Shown piece by piece: positions 53,203 through 64,000 of a DNA stretch of 64,000 nt (positions within the stretch are counted from its first letter, which is position 1; each line of letters starts with the position of its first letter). The translations under genes and the position numbers were made by a program. Under the pieces are notes generated by a model. That model was not told the DNA's origin, searched no databases, and was given only the letters and a program-made list of their open reading frames with translations. The stretch comes from Trochalopteron elliotii (taxonomy: Eukaryota; Chordata; Aves; Passeriformes; Leiothrichidae), in contig JANPWX010000076.1 of assembly GCA_024734555.1 (NCBI GenBank), positions 1,008,689 to 1,072,688 of the forward strand, in the 5' to 3' direction.

Positions 53203-53271
53203 GAAACATTAGGGTTCAAACATTAGGGTAGAAAACACGCCGAACAGCTGAACATTAGGGTTGGGTAGAAA
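53203..53271 (+). repeat. Short degenerate tandem repeat with three TTAGGG hexamers
   Basis: The unit AACATTAGGGT occurs three times, with TTAGGG at 53,209-53,214, 53,223-53,228 and 53,255-53,260. The second and third units also share a GTAGAAAA tail. The copies are separated by 8 and 26 bases, so this is a local duplication and not a head-to-tail telomeric array. It abuts the start of the CR1 fragment. Confidence 0.6.
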
Positions 53272-54160
53272 AGAGCTTTGGCTGGAACTCAGGGACAAAA
53301 AGAGAGTTTGTGACCTTTGGAAGAAGAGGCAGGAAACTCAGGAGGACTACAAGGTTGTCATGAGGTTATGGGGGAAGAAAAATAGGAGGGTCAAAGCCCA
53401 ACTAGAACTTAATCTGGCCACTGCTGTAAAAAACAATAAACAATGTAGTATTAATAAATAATAAATACATCAGCAACAGAAGGAGCACTAAGGAGTATCT
53501 ATGTCTTTGGTTGAATGTGGAGGGAAACACAGTGAAAAAGGATGAGAAAAAGGCTGTGATACTTAATGCCTTCTTTGCCTTAGTCTTTAACAGTAAGAGC
53601 TGGATACCAGGCCTCAGCTGGAAGACAGGGATGGGGAGCAGAAGGAAGCCCCCATGATCCAAGTGGAAATGGTCAGTGACCTGCTACACCACCTAAACAC
53701 GCAGAAGTCAGTGGGGCTGGATGGCAACCACATAAAGATACTGAGAGGAAGCTGACAGAAGTTCTCAGCCACTTTCCACGAGCAATCCTGGTTAACTGGG
53801 GAGTTCCAAGTGACAGGAGGTTAGACAGTGTGACACCCATCCACAAGGTAGGTTGGAAGAAGCATCCAAGGAGCTGTCAACTTGACCTTGGTGCTGGGAT
53901 CATTCTGAGTGCCATCACATGGTGTGTACAGGACAACCAGGGGATCAGGGACAGCCAGCATGAGTTCCTGAAAGACAGGTCCTTCTTTACTTACTTGATC
54001 TCCTTCTATGACAAGATGACCTGCAGAGTGGATGAGGGAAAGGCTGTGGATGTTGCCCAGCCAGACTTTAGTAAAGCCTTTAACACCATTTCCCAGAGCA
54101 ATCCCCTGGAGGAACTCATGGCCGCTCATGACTTGGATGGGTGCACTGCTGGTGATGGGA
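53272..54160 (+). mobile_element. CR1 LINE internal fragment with decayed reverse transcriptase
   Basis: Part of CR1 ORF2 between the endonuclease and the middle of the reverse transcriptase. Nucleotide landmarks include GGCTGGAACTCAGGGAC (about 53,279), AACTTAATCTGGCCACTGC (about 53,406), TTAATGCCTTCTTTGCCT (about 53,563) and ATGACAAGATGACCTGCAGA (about 54,008). The product is split: residues read in phase 2 up to 53,461 (linker region), then stops and a shift, then phase 1 from 53,830 with YLISFYDKM and the RT motif A region DFSKAF. In motif A the first aspartate is kept, but the aspartate expected after SKAF is asparagine. The sequence stops abruptly at about 54,155, before RT motif C (the YxDD region) and the 3' UTR, so the element lacks its 3' half. 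This is opposite to usual CR1 truncation and implies a later deletion. It is a pseudogene. Confidence 0.88.
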
Positions 54161-54779
54161 GGCAAATCTCTGCAAAGAATTATAGAAAAAAATATTTTGG
54201 GGATTCTTCTTTGCTTTTTGCTGAATAGCTTTGTACATTTCACTGTTTTCAGAATACCTGATAATTTCTTGATATAGAGTGAGACACTGAGAATCTGAGA
54301 ATCAGTGGCCTCTGTCTGAGTAATAACTATTTTGGTAGTAATATTTATAGCTTTTACTTAAGCCTTTACTTACTTCCTTACTGATGTACTAAGGAACAGA
54401 AATTTTCCATATCTGAACATGTTTGAGTTTGAGCATGATCTGATACACATTTTTTGTGAGAAAACTAATGTCTTTTTTTAGACACTTGTAGGTAATGGAA
54501 TATCTGCTGAAGGAAGGCATTGGATTGTGATAGAAACACCATGAACAAATTAAAGATATTGTTCTTAAGAAATGTATGATTTTATTTCTGTAAGTTGTTT
54601 TTTTTTTCTTTCATTTTAAAATCAGGTTTTCACCTTAGCATCTTTAGATATCCTGAAACAAGAAATCTGAAAAATTATTGAACTGGAGATTGTGGTCTGA
54701 GCATTTTCTGCATTACTATGAGATCGAAATGTCATAAGAAAACCCTCAAAAATACATTTTGAAAGCACAGCTTTGAGGA
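54161..54779. other. Non-coding stretch after the CR1 break
   Basis: The CR1 homology ends abruptly and does not resume. No other feature is recognised. Confidence 0.5.
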
Positions 54780-54895
54780 CTCCAGAGGTTCAGTTAAGCA
54801 TTCAGCACGAACATCTGCAGGTTTGAATCTCAGACTTCTCTAATGCAGTGACCTCATTTCTCTACAAATTGGTCTCTGTACTCAGCTGGTTGTAG
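54780..54895 (+). mobile_element. Possible tRNA-derived SINE relic
   Basis: The stretch contains AGAGGTTCAGTTAAGCATTC (A-box-like, about 54,784) and GCAGGTTTGAATCTCAG (B-box-like, about 54,817). It is followed by AGTGACCTCATTTCTC (about 54,847) and CTCTGTACTCAGCTG (about 54,873), loosely like the start of a MIR core. The match is weak and lacks the strongest core landmark, so chance similarity is quite possible. Confidence 0.28.
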
Positions 54896-57800
54896 GTTAG
54901 TTAAAATCAACCTCTCTCTGCAAAGTCATACTTCAAAAATTCCTTTAGAAGTTTTCACACTGAATACATTTCCACCTGTCAGTTCACATGAACCCATCCG
55001 TGTCTTCCAGGGACAAAAAGTCTGAACTAACCGTTGATGGAGTTTTATGACTCATTGAAGCCCCGAGCTATGTGAAACTGGCTTTAATTTCTAAAAATCA
55101 ATAATACTTTTAAGCCGTGTGTGTCTCTGATAGTCTTACCCCAGTGAAGAAGCAAATTTACTCAGTATAACAGGCGAAAATAGATTTTCATTCAATTTTT
55201 GGCTGAAGTAGTGTTTCTGAATATAGCTCTGATAACAAAGCTCAGTTGTTGGGTTTAAGTGAAACGGTTGTGTAATTCATTGCAGGCAGCTGAACTTGCT
55301 GCAATGGAAGAGAAAGACAAAGCCCTTTTGCCAGGGTTTTCAAAACAAAAATTAAGACTTTCTGGAGGTGAATCACTTCCTGATGGGCTGATAATGCTAT
55401 GAAATCTGTTTGTTTTAAATATTGCTGGTGATATATGGAGCCCATTGTAAGCCACAGTCATTTGATGGTGTGTGATTCACAACACAATTTCCTTCCCACT
55501 GCCAGCCTTTTGAGTCAGTCAGAGAAAAGAAATAATAATCCATCCCTGGATCTGTATAGTCCTGTTTAGACCATTTTGAAAAGCTACAAAATGTCCTGGA
55601 TAATACAACTTGAATGATAGGTTTTCACAGCTTTTTTTCAGGCATTGTGAACTTCTCATGCAAACCCAGTATAAAAGAATAAACATATCTATGTTATTGA
55701 TATTCTACCATCCATGCAATGGAAAATACAACAAGAAACATATATATTTATATATCTATAAAAATGTAGACATGTCACATTTCAGAAATCTGCATTTGCA
55801 TTGTTCATTTCTCTGTAAAACACAGTGCAGCACATTTTTGGTGTACGTTCCTTACTGGTTTCTAAAAACAGTGAGAATTAACATCCCTGTGGGCTGTACC
55901 CATAGAATGACTTTGCCCTTGGCTATCTCTGCTGTAGTTTTCAACCTTTGGTTAGACCTCCTTTAAACCATGTCTCTTGCTTTGATACCAAAAAGAGTTT
56001 CTCAATTTGCCACATTTGTCAGTATTTACTTTTTAGTCTGCCAATTACTTTAGCACTTTCAATTGATTTACCACTGATTCTTCATTACCAAAGGAATGAT
56101 AATAGATTGCAAGAGCACACTGTACAAGGGATTGTGCCTCTCTGTAAAATCACCTCTGGACATTGTGGAGGATCTCAGTCTGTCTGCTACGTGTACTTTT
56201 GGTAATTAACACAAGAATAAGGCTAATAGCAAAATCCTGTGATACAACATGAAAGCATCACTTTTCTGATGTATTTTTTAGGATATGTTTTAATTCTTCA
56301 GGCTAAGTGACATGAAGTAATTGAGGAAACAGTGAAAAGTGAAGCTAAGCATTGTATTGTTCTTTTTAAAATGATGTTGACTTTGTCTAATCTCCAGATT
56401 AGAGATTATATCACAAAAAGAACAATGCTGCTATAGCAAGAGAGAACTATAGGGAATAACTACAATGTTTGCTATAGGGAAGATGATAAACAGTTTTGAC
56501 TTGAGTCCTGTGAATATATGTTTGCACAGGAGTCACAGAAATTCAGAACCTGCTGGAAGAGTCAGAGTATAAAGCTGGTTTGGAGCAGAGTTAATTTCAT
56601 TACTCCATTAATCTTGCTTCTGAGCGTGTTCAAAAGAAGCAGACTTGCAAATGACTTTGAGTTCTGCAGGAAGATAATTTTAATTTTATGGGGCACTTTT
56701 ACTCAGAAGTAGGCGTTTTGCAGTTGAAAGCATATGGTGTTGGAATTCTCCCTGTCTGTCATGAGGACTGGATGATGCCAGCATGCTCTCCTGCCTTCAA
56801 ATGCTGTGGCACTTTGTAGAGTTTCTGCCTATTAATAATGTGCTTTCTTAGAGAAGAACTCGCTGAAAGAACCAGATAGTGTGAAAATCTTGTTTCTGGA
56901 TTCCAATGAGGTTAATAATTACTCTGCAATACTCACTAGCCTCTATCAGCCACTAATGCTCAAGAGCTTTAACAAAGATTAACCACCTTCTCAGGGGCCT
57001 CTGAAAGTGCATAATCAAGAGCTGTATATAATTTTGTGTACAGAAAATACCCAAGATAGTTCCTTTAAGATTCTGACATTCACCTTGCAACAAATGAGCT
57101 AGAAAACAGAGCTGTGTGTCTTCAAAAACTTCAGACTTCCTGAGTTCAAAGGTTATGAAGGGTTTCAGTATTGGTTCCCCATTCATTGCAATAAGTAGCA
57201 ATTTTAATCATGAATATATTTTGTGGAGGCTTCAGGTCTGATCATTCAATGACATTTTTTGCCTACTGGTTCAGTCATATTTTATTACAGTAGTTAAAAC
57301 CAAAACCAAACAAAAAGTTCCTCACAATCATGGCTTTGCAATAATATCAGGTCTTTCCTTTTCTACTGAAATAGGAAAATGTGAGTAGCTAGTAGAGGAG
57401 GAATTGTAGCTTACTCAGATATAGGATTGCAAAACAAATTGATTCTTGCTCTTATTCTTTGTAAAAGTTGTGTTGGGTAGTTTGTTCTACAGATCTGTAC
57501 ACTATTTTAGTCTCCCCTCGTCTATGTGACATTTACATGATGTCTGGCAAGTTTCTGCTATTCAGTTCCTTCAAATAAAATCAGAGGACTGAGATTAAGT
57601 GCATCGGAATTAATTAAAAAAATGTTTTATGGATACATTTAATCCTCCATTTGTCAATTAAGAATTCCAAATGCTGTGATATCTGTAGTGTATCCAATTT
57701 AAACTTGTTTTTAAAGAGGAAAATTTGTTCACTTATTCAACAAGTATTTAATAATGGCAAACAGATTATGAAGTTATTTGCTCTCTTTTACAGTTAGCTA

Positions 57801-60800
57801 AATCTTGCCATTATTACTACCTCTCAAAACAGTAACCAAAGCTTCTCTTGCAGATCCTGCCACTCAAGAGGTGAATTGATTTCCCCTGTACCTTCAAAGT
57901 TTTAAAGTCAGTATGCATTTTTTATCATCTCTTCTCCTTTGTGCAGTAAAACCTTTCATTTATACTTTTTTTTTAGAAATGCTACAGTAAGACAAATCAC
58001 TGAGACAATGATTTAACTGGAAACACTACCTCTATATCTAATATCATGTTGAAAAAGCAAGATCTATACCTTTTCCTTGACTCTTAAGAAACACACATCT
58101 GTCTACTACAATGTTTGGTAGATGGTATATTGTGATTGCCATTGGTTATTTCAGTTGCTGGTATCAGAATGACTCATATAATTAATCTGGAAGTACAGAG
58201 CAATTCAGTGCTTATAGTGAACAGAGAGTATTTGAACACATGTTAAGTTTCAACAAAATCTGTGAATTCATCAGTTTTCTTTATGAATTAGAATCATATA
58301 CCAGAGAATATCAGTGCCATTTTGTGGATTTAAATGCTAGTATTTAAACAGTTCTTATTTATTTTGTCTTGAAAACAATTCCACATGCAAATACACTCTA
58401 TAGAAAATGTGGAGGATTCAGCCACAATGAAAAGTTATCTGTGTCCTGGGAGAGAATAATTTTTTGTGCATTTTTCTTTAACTTTCATTCTCAATTTTTG
58501 TGCCTACTGAAACTCAGGTTGAGTAACAAAGACACCATACAGTGTCCAGTATGTATGACACCATGCAGTATTCCAGTCATTACTGCTCCTGGTAAAACAT
58601 ACAAGATTAATTTATGACTATTTACCTACCTACTTCTGTCTTTAGTGATTTTAATTCATCTTTACTCAAGTGAGATCTTTTATTCTGAGGAAATCTCTGT
58701 CAGAAGATGTTGACATAGTTAAAAGGGGGCATCAAAACACCTTCAAACTGAAACAGTTTGTTCAGTGTTGCATTAGAGCATGCTATAGCAAGGCAGGAGG
58801 TGGTTACAGGGCTGCCAGCCCCCTGGGTGTCTCTTTTATTAAGGAAGGTCGGCGATACTCAGTTAACTCAGAAGGTTCTGATACTCAGATACTCAGATGT
58901 CAAAAAGTTAAGAGTACAGAGCAGCAGGTCATGTCACCAGCTAGAGAGATACATTGCTGTCACCTTTGCTGTTTCCTGCACTTGCATATGCACCCAATGG
59001 GTACCAAATAAGTACCTCACTAACAATAATAAGTAAGAGATCAGTAAAAATCTTCAGCAATAACTCCTGCATATTTTTCAGTTCAGCTTTCCTAGGAATT
59101 CAGGAAATATTTTGTCTTAGAAAAATTGGTACCAAATTTTACCCATACAATACTAATTACAATTTTCTGTCAGTTCTCTCTCTCTGTCACCCGCCTTCCC
59201 TGCATTTTTACCTGACCAGAACCTACTTGATTAAGAAAAACTGTGGTATCTTAGGTACCATTGTATTGCTGCTGATGCTCGTGGTTTAGTCATCATTGTT
59301 AACTATTTAGTTGCTTTGCTGGTCATTCTTTGAAGTTTGTGGTTACCAAGTTTGTGGTTTGTTAGTTACCAAGGAAATGAAGTTTTGGTAAAGAAAAACT
59401 TATAATACAAATATTGTCTTTAATGGGAAAGATGTAAAACTATTTTGTAATTTTAGTAGCAGAACTAATAGAAAAGGACAAGTTATGTAATTACTGTCTC
59501 CTACTATATTTCCACGCTGAATAAAGTAGCCATGTTATGGTTCCATCATTGTGAAAAACAGATGACTAAGTAAAATGGTTTGTTTTCCTCTTACATTGAT
59601 TTCAGTGGCACTGCTTACAAAAGACATTTTTAATCAGCATGAGGAAGGGGGACGGCATCAAACAAAAACATGTAGTGCCATGAAACTATTAGGTCATGTT
59701 GCATCTTGAAGAGAGAGATCTTCCATTCAAGGGAGACTGGATTTTAAATTCTTTCTGCTATTTATAGTGACTCTTTCCAGAGTATGGTGTGTTTGAAAAA
59801 AACTGCTTGTTTAAAAAATCATGGGGAGTCAGTACACAACCTGTCATAAGTTACTCCTAATTAAATAAACAGAACCCTGAGTAGGAAGAAAAGAAATTCA
59901 AAGAGGAACAACTTAAAAAAATACATGAAATTAAGTTTTAAGCAGTCAGATACTAGTGCAATTAAAATTACTAACCTGAAATTAACATTCTGCTAAGGGA
60001 AATATAGTAATTTAGGAGACCAGATAATTTTTGGTCATATTAACAGTATCACATGGTCATGAACCATTCCCTTATCTAATATAGTGACACTTTTGCAATA
60101 TGGAGCACATTTGCCTTTTTAATTACTTAGCTGTTAAAAAAAATTTACACTTTTATTCCCAGTGGATAGTTAACAAATTGTGACTTTTGCTTTGCTTCAT
60201 TAGAATTGGGTAAACGTGACCTTGACATACTTCTTGGAGCTTCATCAAATGCACTTACAGCAGAGGAAGGAGTTAATGACTGCGAATTGCTGTGTGAATT
60301 CTCCAGCATTCCCCAGAACCTTGTAACTGGCAGATAATTTTTTTCACTGTCTCTTCCTGTTACTGATGGCTTTTAACCTTCATACTTCTGTTTTTATGGG
60401 GCAGCTCCAGTTTGGGCACATTAAAGGGAAGGTGTTATGGAAATAAGATAAGTACGTTTAAAAACTCAACCCATATCTACCTTGTGACAAAACATTCTTC
60501 TCAAATTTCTGCCTGGAGGTGGTACTTAAGAATACAAATTGGCAAAATAAAATCCCAAATGTCTAAGGATAAGCTGGTTTATGGCTTCCAGAGTTTGCAA
60601 AGCCATTTTCTATTGCAATCTAAATAGGAGAAAAAAAGGAATGCCATGCCCACCTATTTTAGAACTATATATACCCAGAAAAGAAAAAGTTCATGTAATT
60701 ATCTCTTGAAAATGTTGCTTAAGAAGGAAGCTTTTAACGCTGCATAAGCCAAGGCTGGGAGATCTATGACACCACCCCAGCAGAATGTGACTAGTGACTG

Positions 60801-63800
60801 TATGTGAACCTGCAGTTCTGTGGCCTTTCCAGATTAGTAAAAGAGCCTCTTTACTGCAACACAGATTCAGGTTATCCTTTGACAAGACTGGAAAAGCTTC
60901 TCCTTGTGTTATGGCACAGAACCATGTCTCAGCTGCCTCTCTCAGGCTCTCCTGTTGGTACCAGAAAGGAGGATATAGGGTCGTTAGAGAGAGATTCCAG
61001 TCCTGTTCACCTCATATGGACATCAACAGCATATACAGATTTTGGGATGTGTCACAGGTTTGTCAGATCTGTCAGATCAAGGTATTTCTCCCAGGAGCAT
61101 CCCTAGATCCCTAGGTGTTATCTGATGCTGAGAGTTTTGCACTCTGCCTCATTTTTTTCCCTCCTCCAGTTTGATTATCAGCAGCCACACTTCCAAAATG
61201 GAGATTGTTCTATTTCTGTCTTCCAGTGTTTTCTGCTAGGGCACGCACACCACCTACATGCTCCATGTGATACTGAAAAAATTTAACAAAGGCACAGCTA
61301 ACATTGGGATGCATAGATCAGGCTTAATGAGGTGGTTCCCCTTTAAAGACTGTTCCAGAAAGGCAGCCATATTTTACCACAGTGAGTTAAGATAAAACAA
61401 AATAAACAAATGCTTTGATTTCAATAAAAACTTGACTTTTACTCTTGATTACTGTTGAAACCAATTGGTGATCTGTAATAATTTCGGGATTCATCTGGAG
61501 GAACTTCTAACAAGGAGACAGTGGTGCCCTAAGTACTCTTAACTCAGTTTGACTGTTAGTACTAGGCAACAGCTCCTACCACAGGCATGTGATCAACTCA
61601 TCCCTTTAGTCCATCAATTCAGCTCAAACAAACCTCACTTGTGTAAGTTCTGTGTTGGAGTTTGTGCTGTGCCATTATCCTCTGTACCTGCAAGCAGCTC
61701 TAATCCTGTTTGCCATTGGCTGCTTGTGGTCTCCTGTCCAGCCAAAACTCCTCTGTATACAGCTTTTAGTTTTTCTCATTATGGGGGATGGATTTACCCT
61801 CTTAACCAGGCTATTTCAGTAGTCTGGGGCAGATCCTGTTGTTAGACTGTCTTGACCTTCCTTTACACATAGACTTAAACCGATATGTGCAGAACCTGCT
61901 GCTCAGTGCCCTCATTTACCCCACAAGAAATGCTATTTCTTTCATGTAGCACACCATATCACCCACTGATACCTTTTTTTCCTCAGGCCTATCCCAATAA
62001 TTTTATCATTCCAATCATAAGAAATATTCTTTTTAAATTCTAGTGTTGCCAATTAAATCACATTTCCCCTTATCTACAGGATTTTCCATTTCACTCTTCT
62101 TGTTACCCTGGCATTTGGTATCCAAAAGACCAAAAAATTACTTGTCTTTGAGTTTGGTGTCTCTATAGTTCTGCTGGTTGGTAATAAATTGTGACTTTAT
62201 GCCCCTTTGCAGCCATCTCCACGTGTGTTAGCTAGTCAATGTGCTCCAGCTGGTCTCCAGCTAGGGCTATACTCCTTACTTATATTACGCAAGCTCTTCA
62301 CACAGGCCTACCATGCATGCCTTTTGCTGTTCTGAAAGGAAAATAAAACATAAAGAAGACAAGTCACAGCAAATCTCTTCCCAGTAGCAATTTTTATTGA
62401 CTAGTTTAGAGAAATTCTTGCAGAGAAAAGACCAAAAAAATCTTCTGCATCTCTCCTGGTGTCCTACTGACCTGCATTAGAGACCCTCCGTGTATTTCTC
62501 ATCATTACCACTCTTGTGCATCAACAAAAAGGGAATCAGCTTTCCCAGATTAATTTTTAGTAACTTTATTTAATCCAAATAAAATACCTCCAAGTAATAT
62601 TTGTTTTGGGGTTTCTAAAATGTTCAGGCCTTCTGAAGTCTCATTTTCCAACTTTTCCTTGCCACAGAAAGAGCTAGAAATCTGTAGGGTTTTTGTTGGT
62701 TTTTTCTTGGTTTGGGTTTGTTTTGGTGGTTTATTTTAATGAGACATTCACTTCAGGAACTGGAGCTTGAAGAAAAATACTATTATCAGGAGATAAATAG
62801 GAACAGTGGGCAACACACTTCTATGCATTTTAGGAGTCTTGGCAATCGCATCCCAGCTTCTTGTTCAGAAAAGTTTGCTAGTTGACCAGAATAGATTTTC
62901 AGCCTCAGTGTAGCACCTGGTAGCTTGGTGAAACACATTCAACTTGGTCAGTTCCTACTTGGGGTGGTCCAGAACCACGTATGTACTGAACAAAATTGCT
63001 AAATTCAGACATTTCCAAACTCTGAACAGCAATTATTAGTTCTGGATCTGAATTTCAGGCGAGAAATTTGGATCTGAATTTCAGTTTGTATGTCCAAACT
63101 GGTATAAGTCAATATACTTGGTATAAACAGATCTAAATCTATAGGGAAGAGAAAGACATGTTTGAAATGCAAATGAACAAACTCTCCTTCTAACTCTCCC
63201 TAATGAAAATTCAGACCCTGCAGTAAACCCACACAGTTTCAGTGCTGTTGAAGTGAGTTTCTTCATGGATCATTGGCAGCTATTCCCTCTAGAAGGGTGT
63301 TGGTTCAGTGGCAAGAGAAAGTGACTGTCCAGCTTCTCCTTAATGCTCCTTGTCATGATAATACAACTTTATTGTTTCCTCCTGGGTCTTTCCTCTTCTA
63401 CTGTAGTTTTAGGAAATCCTTTACTGTGACCAAGCAAAATATGTTACCAGTGATTCTGATCCTAACACACTGGCATGCATATTACTCGTGGAAATGTGAG
63501 AGCTGACTTACTGAGAAATATACTAAAGCAGATTTTCTCTGCTCAGTGACAGTGCAGGTGAAGCAAACCAACATACAGAATGTGGGAAGTGGGGTTTTTT
63601 TATTGTGCTGGGGACCTGTATCTATGACTTTGACGGTTGAGGGTGCTCAGCTGCTCTCAAAATGAGCCCCAAATCTTCTGCCCTCAGCAAGGTTTTATTG
63701 CTTTAGCTCTGATTGATAGGTTCAGGGAACTGGAGCCTAAAGATAAGTCTTTAATGGATCACTAAATTGTGACTGCCAAGCAAATTATTGTGTATAGGTT

Positions 63801-64000
63801 TTAGAAACTGTACTACCTAGAAGACAGCATATTTCAGGAGTGTAATTTTACGCTGGAGGGAAAACAAAACAACAGAATTTTCAGTAGTGGTTATAATGGC
63901 TGATTTGTTCAAAATGTTTACTTGCTGCTGTCTCCTTTCTTTGTTTAGTCTTCACTTCAGCATCCCTCTGCCATATACATGTTAGTAAGGTCATTTTACT
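54896..64000. other. Unique non-coding stretch to the end of the window
   Basis: Nothing supported over 9 kb. Open frames are at most 118 codons (55,610-55,966), with no recognised domain. A 16-base segment TGGATCTGAATTTCAG is repeated 26 bases apart (63,043-63,058 and 63,069-63,084). Short TA-rich (55,735-55,765) and TCTC (about 59,175) patches are too small to annotate separately. Confidence 0.5.

Noticed and set aside
53203..53271. Interstitial telomeric repeat array
   Set aside because: Only three TTAGGG hexamers, separated by unrelated bases, not head to tail.
53821..54243. 140-codon - strand open frame
   Set aside because: Antisense shadow of the CR1 reverse transcriptase region.
1..64000. 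CRISPR array, operon, phage-like or other microbial system
   Set aside because: Repeat content, codon-poor sequence and LINE/LTR families show a bird nuclear genome, and no array of regular repeats and spacers is present.

Overview
This window reads as AT-rich, non-coding nuclear DNA from a bird. The identification rests on interspersed repeats. Seven fragments belong to the CR1 LINE family; the best preserved keeps the characteristic avian CR1 3' end with an ATTCTATG-type terminal octamer. Two pieces come from one endogenous-retrovirus LTR family that I recognise from Neoaves (class III / ERVL-like). MIR-like SINE relics fit the low-level ancient repeat background of sauropsids. There are no bacterial-style operons, no CpG-rich promoter and no convincing coding exon. 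The long open frames are either inside or antisense to repeats, or are unsupported by any motif, so I treat the window as a gene desert or the inside of a very large intron.

Layout. 1-9 kb: unique DNA with four CR1 fragments of different ages (2.4-3.3, 5.4-5.7, 7.7-8.0 and 8.6-8.8 kb), then an assembly gap of Ns (9,027-9,372). 9.4-32 kb: mostly unannotatable sequence, broken by a 3' LTR fragment at 14.2 kb on the + strand. 32-46 kb: a MIR relic (32.3 kb), two simple repeats (35.4 and 35.6 kb), two degenerate CR1 copies (40.7 and 42.3-42.8 kb) and a tRNA-like SINE relic (46.0 kb). 46-54 kb: an (AT)n/(AG)n microsatellite, a complete solo LTR on the - strand at 50,490-51,511 flanked by a perfect 5-bp target-site duplication, a cluster of three TTAGGG hexamers, and a CR1 piece carrying part of a dead reverse transcriptase (53.3-54.2 kb). 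54-64 kb: essentially featureless, with one doubtful SINE-like patch.

No genes work together here, and I found no undescribed system. The most informative observations are the solo LTR with its intact duplication, a second LTR fragment that can be aligned to it within the window, and a CR1 copy that keeps an internal 5' portion but has lost its 3' end, the reverse of the usual CR1 pattern. Repeat calls were made by reading against remembered family features, so subfamily names are deliberately withheld.
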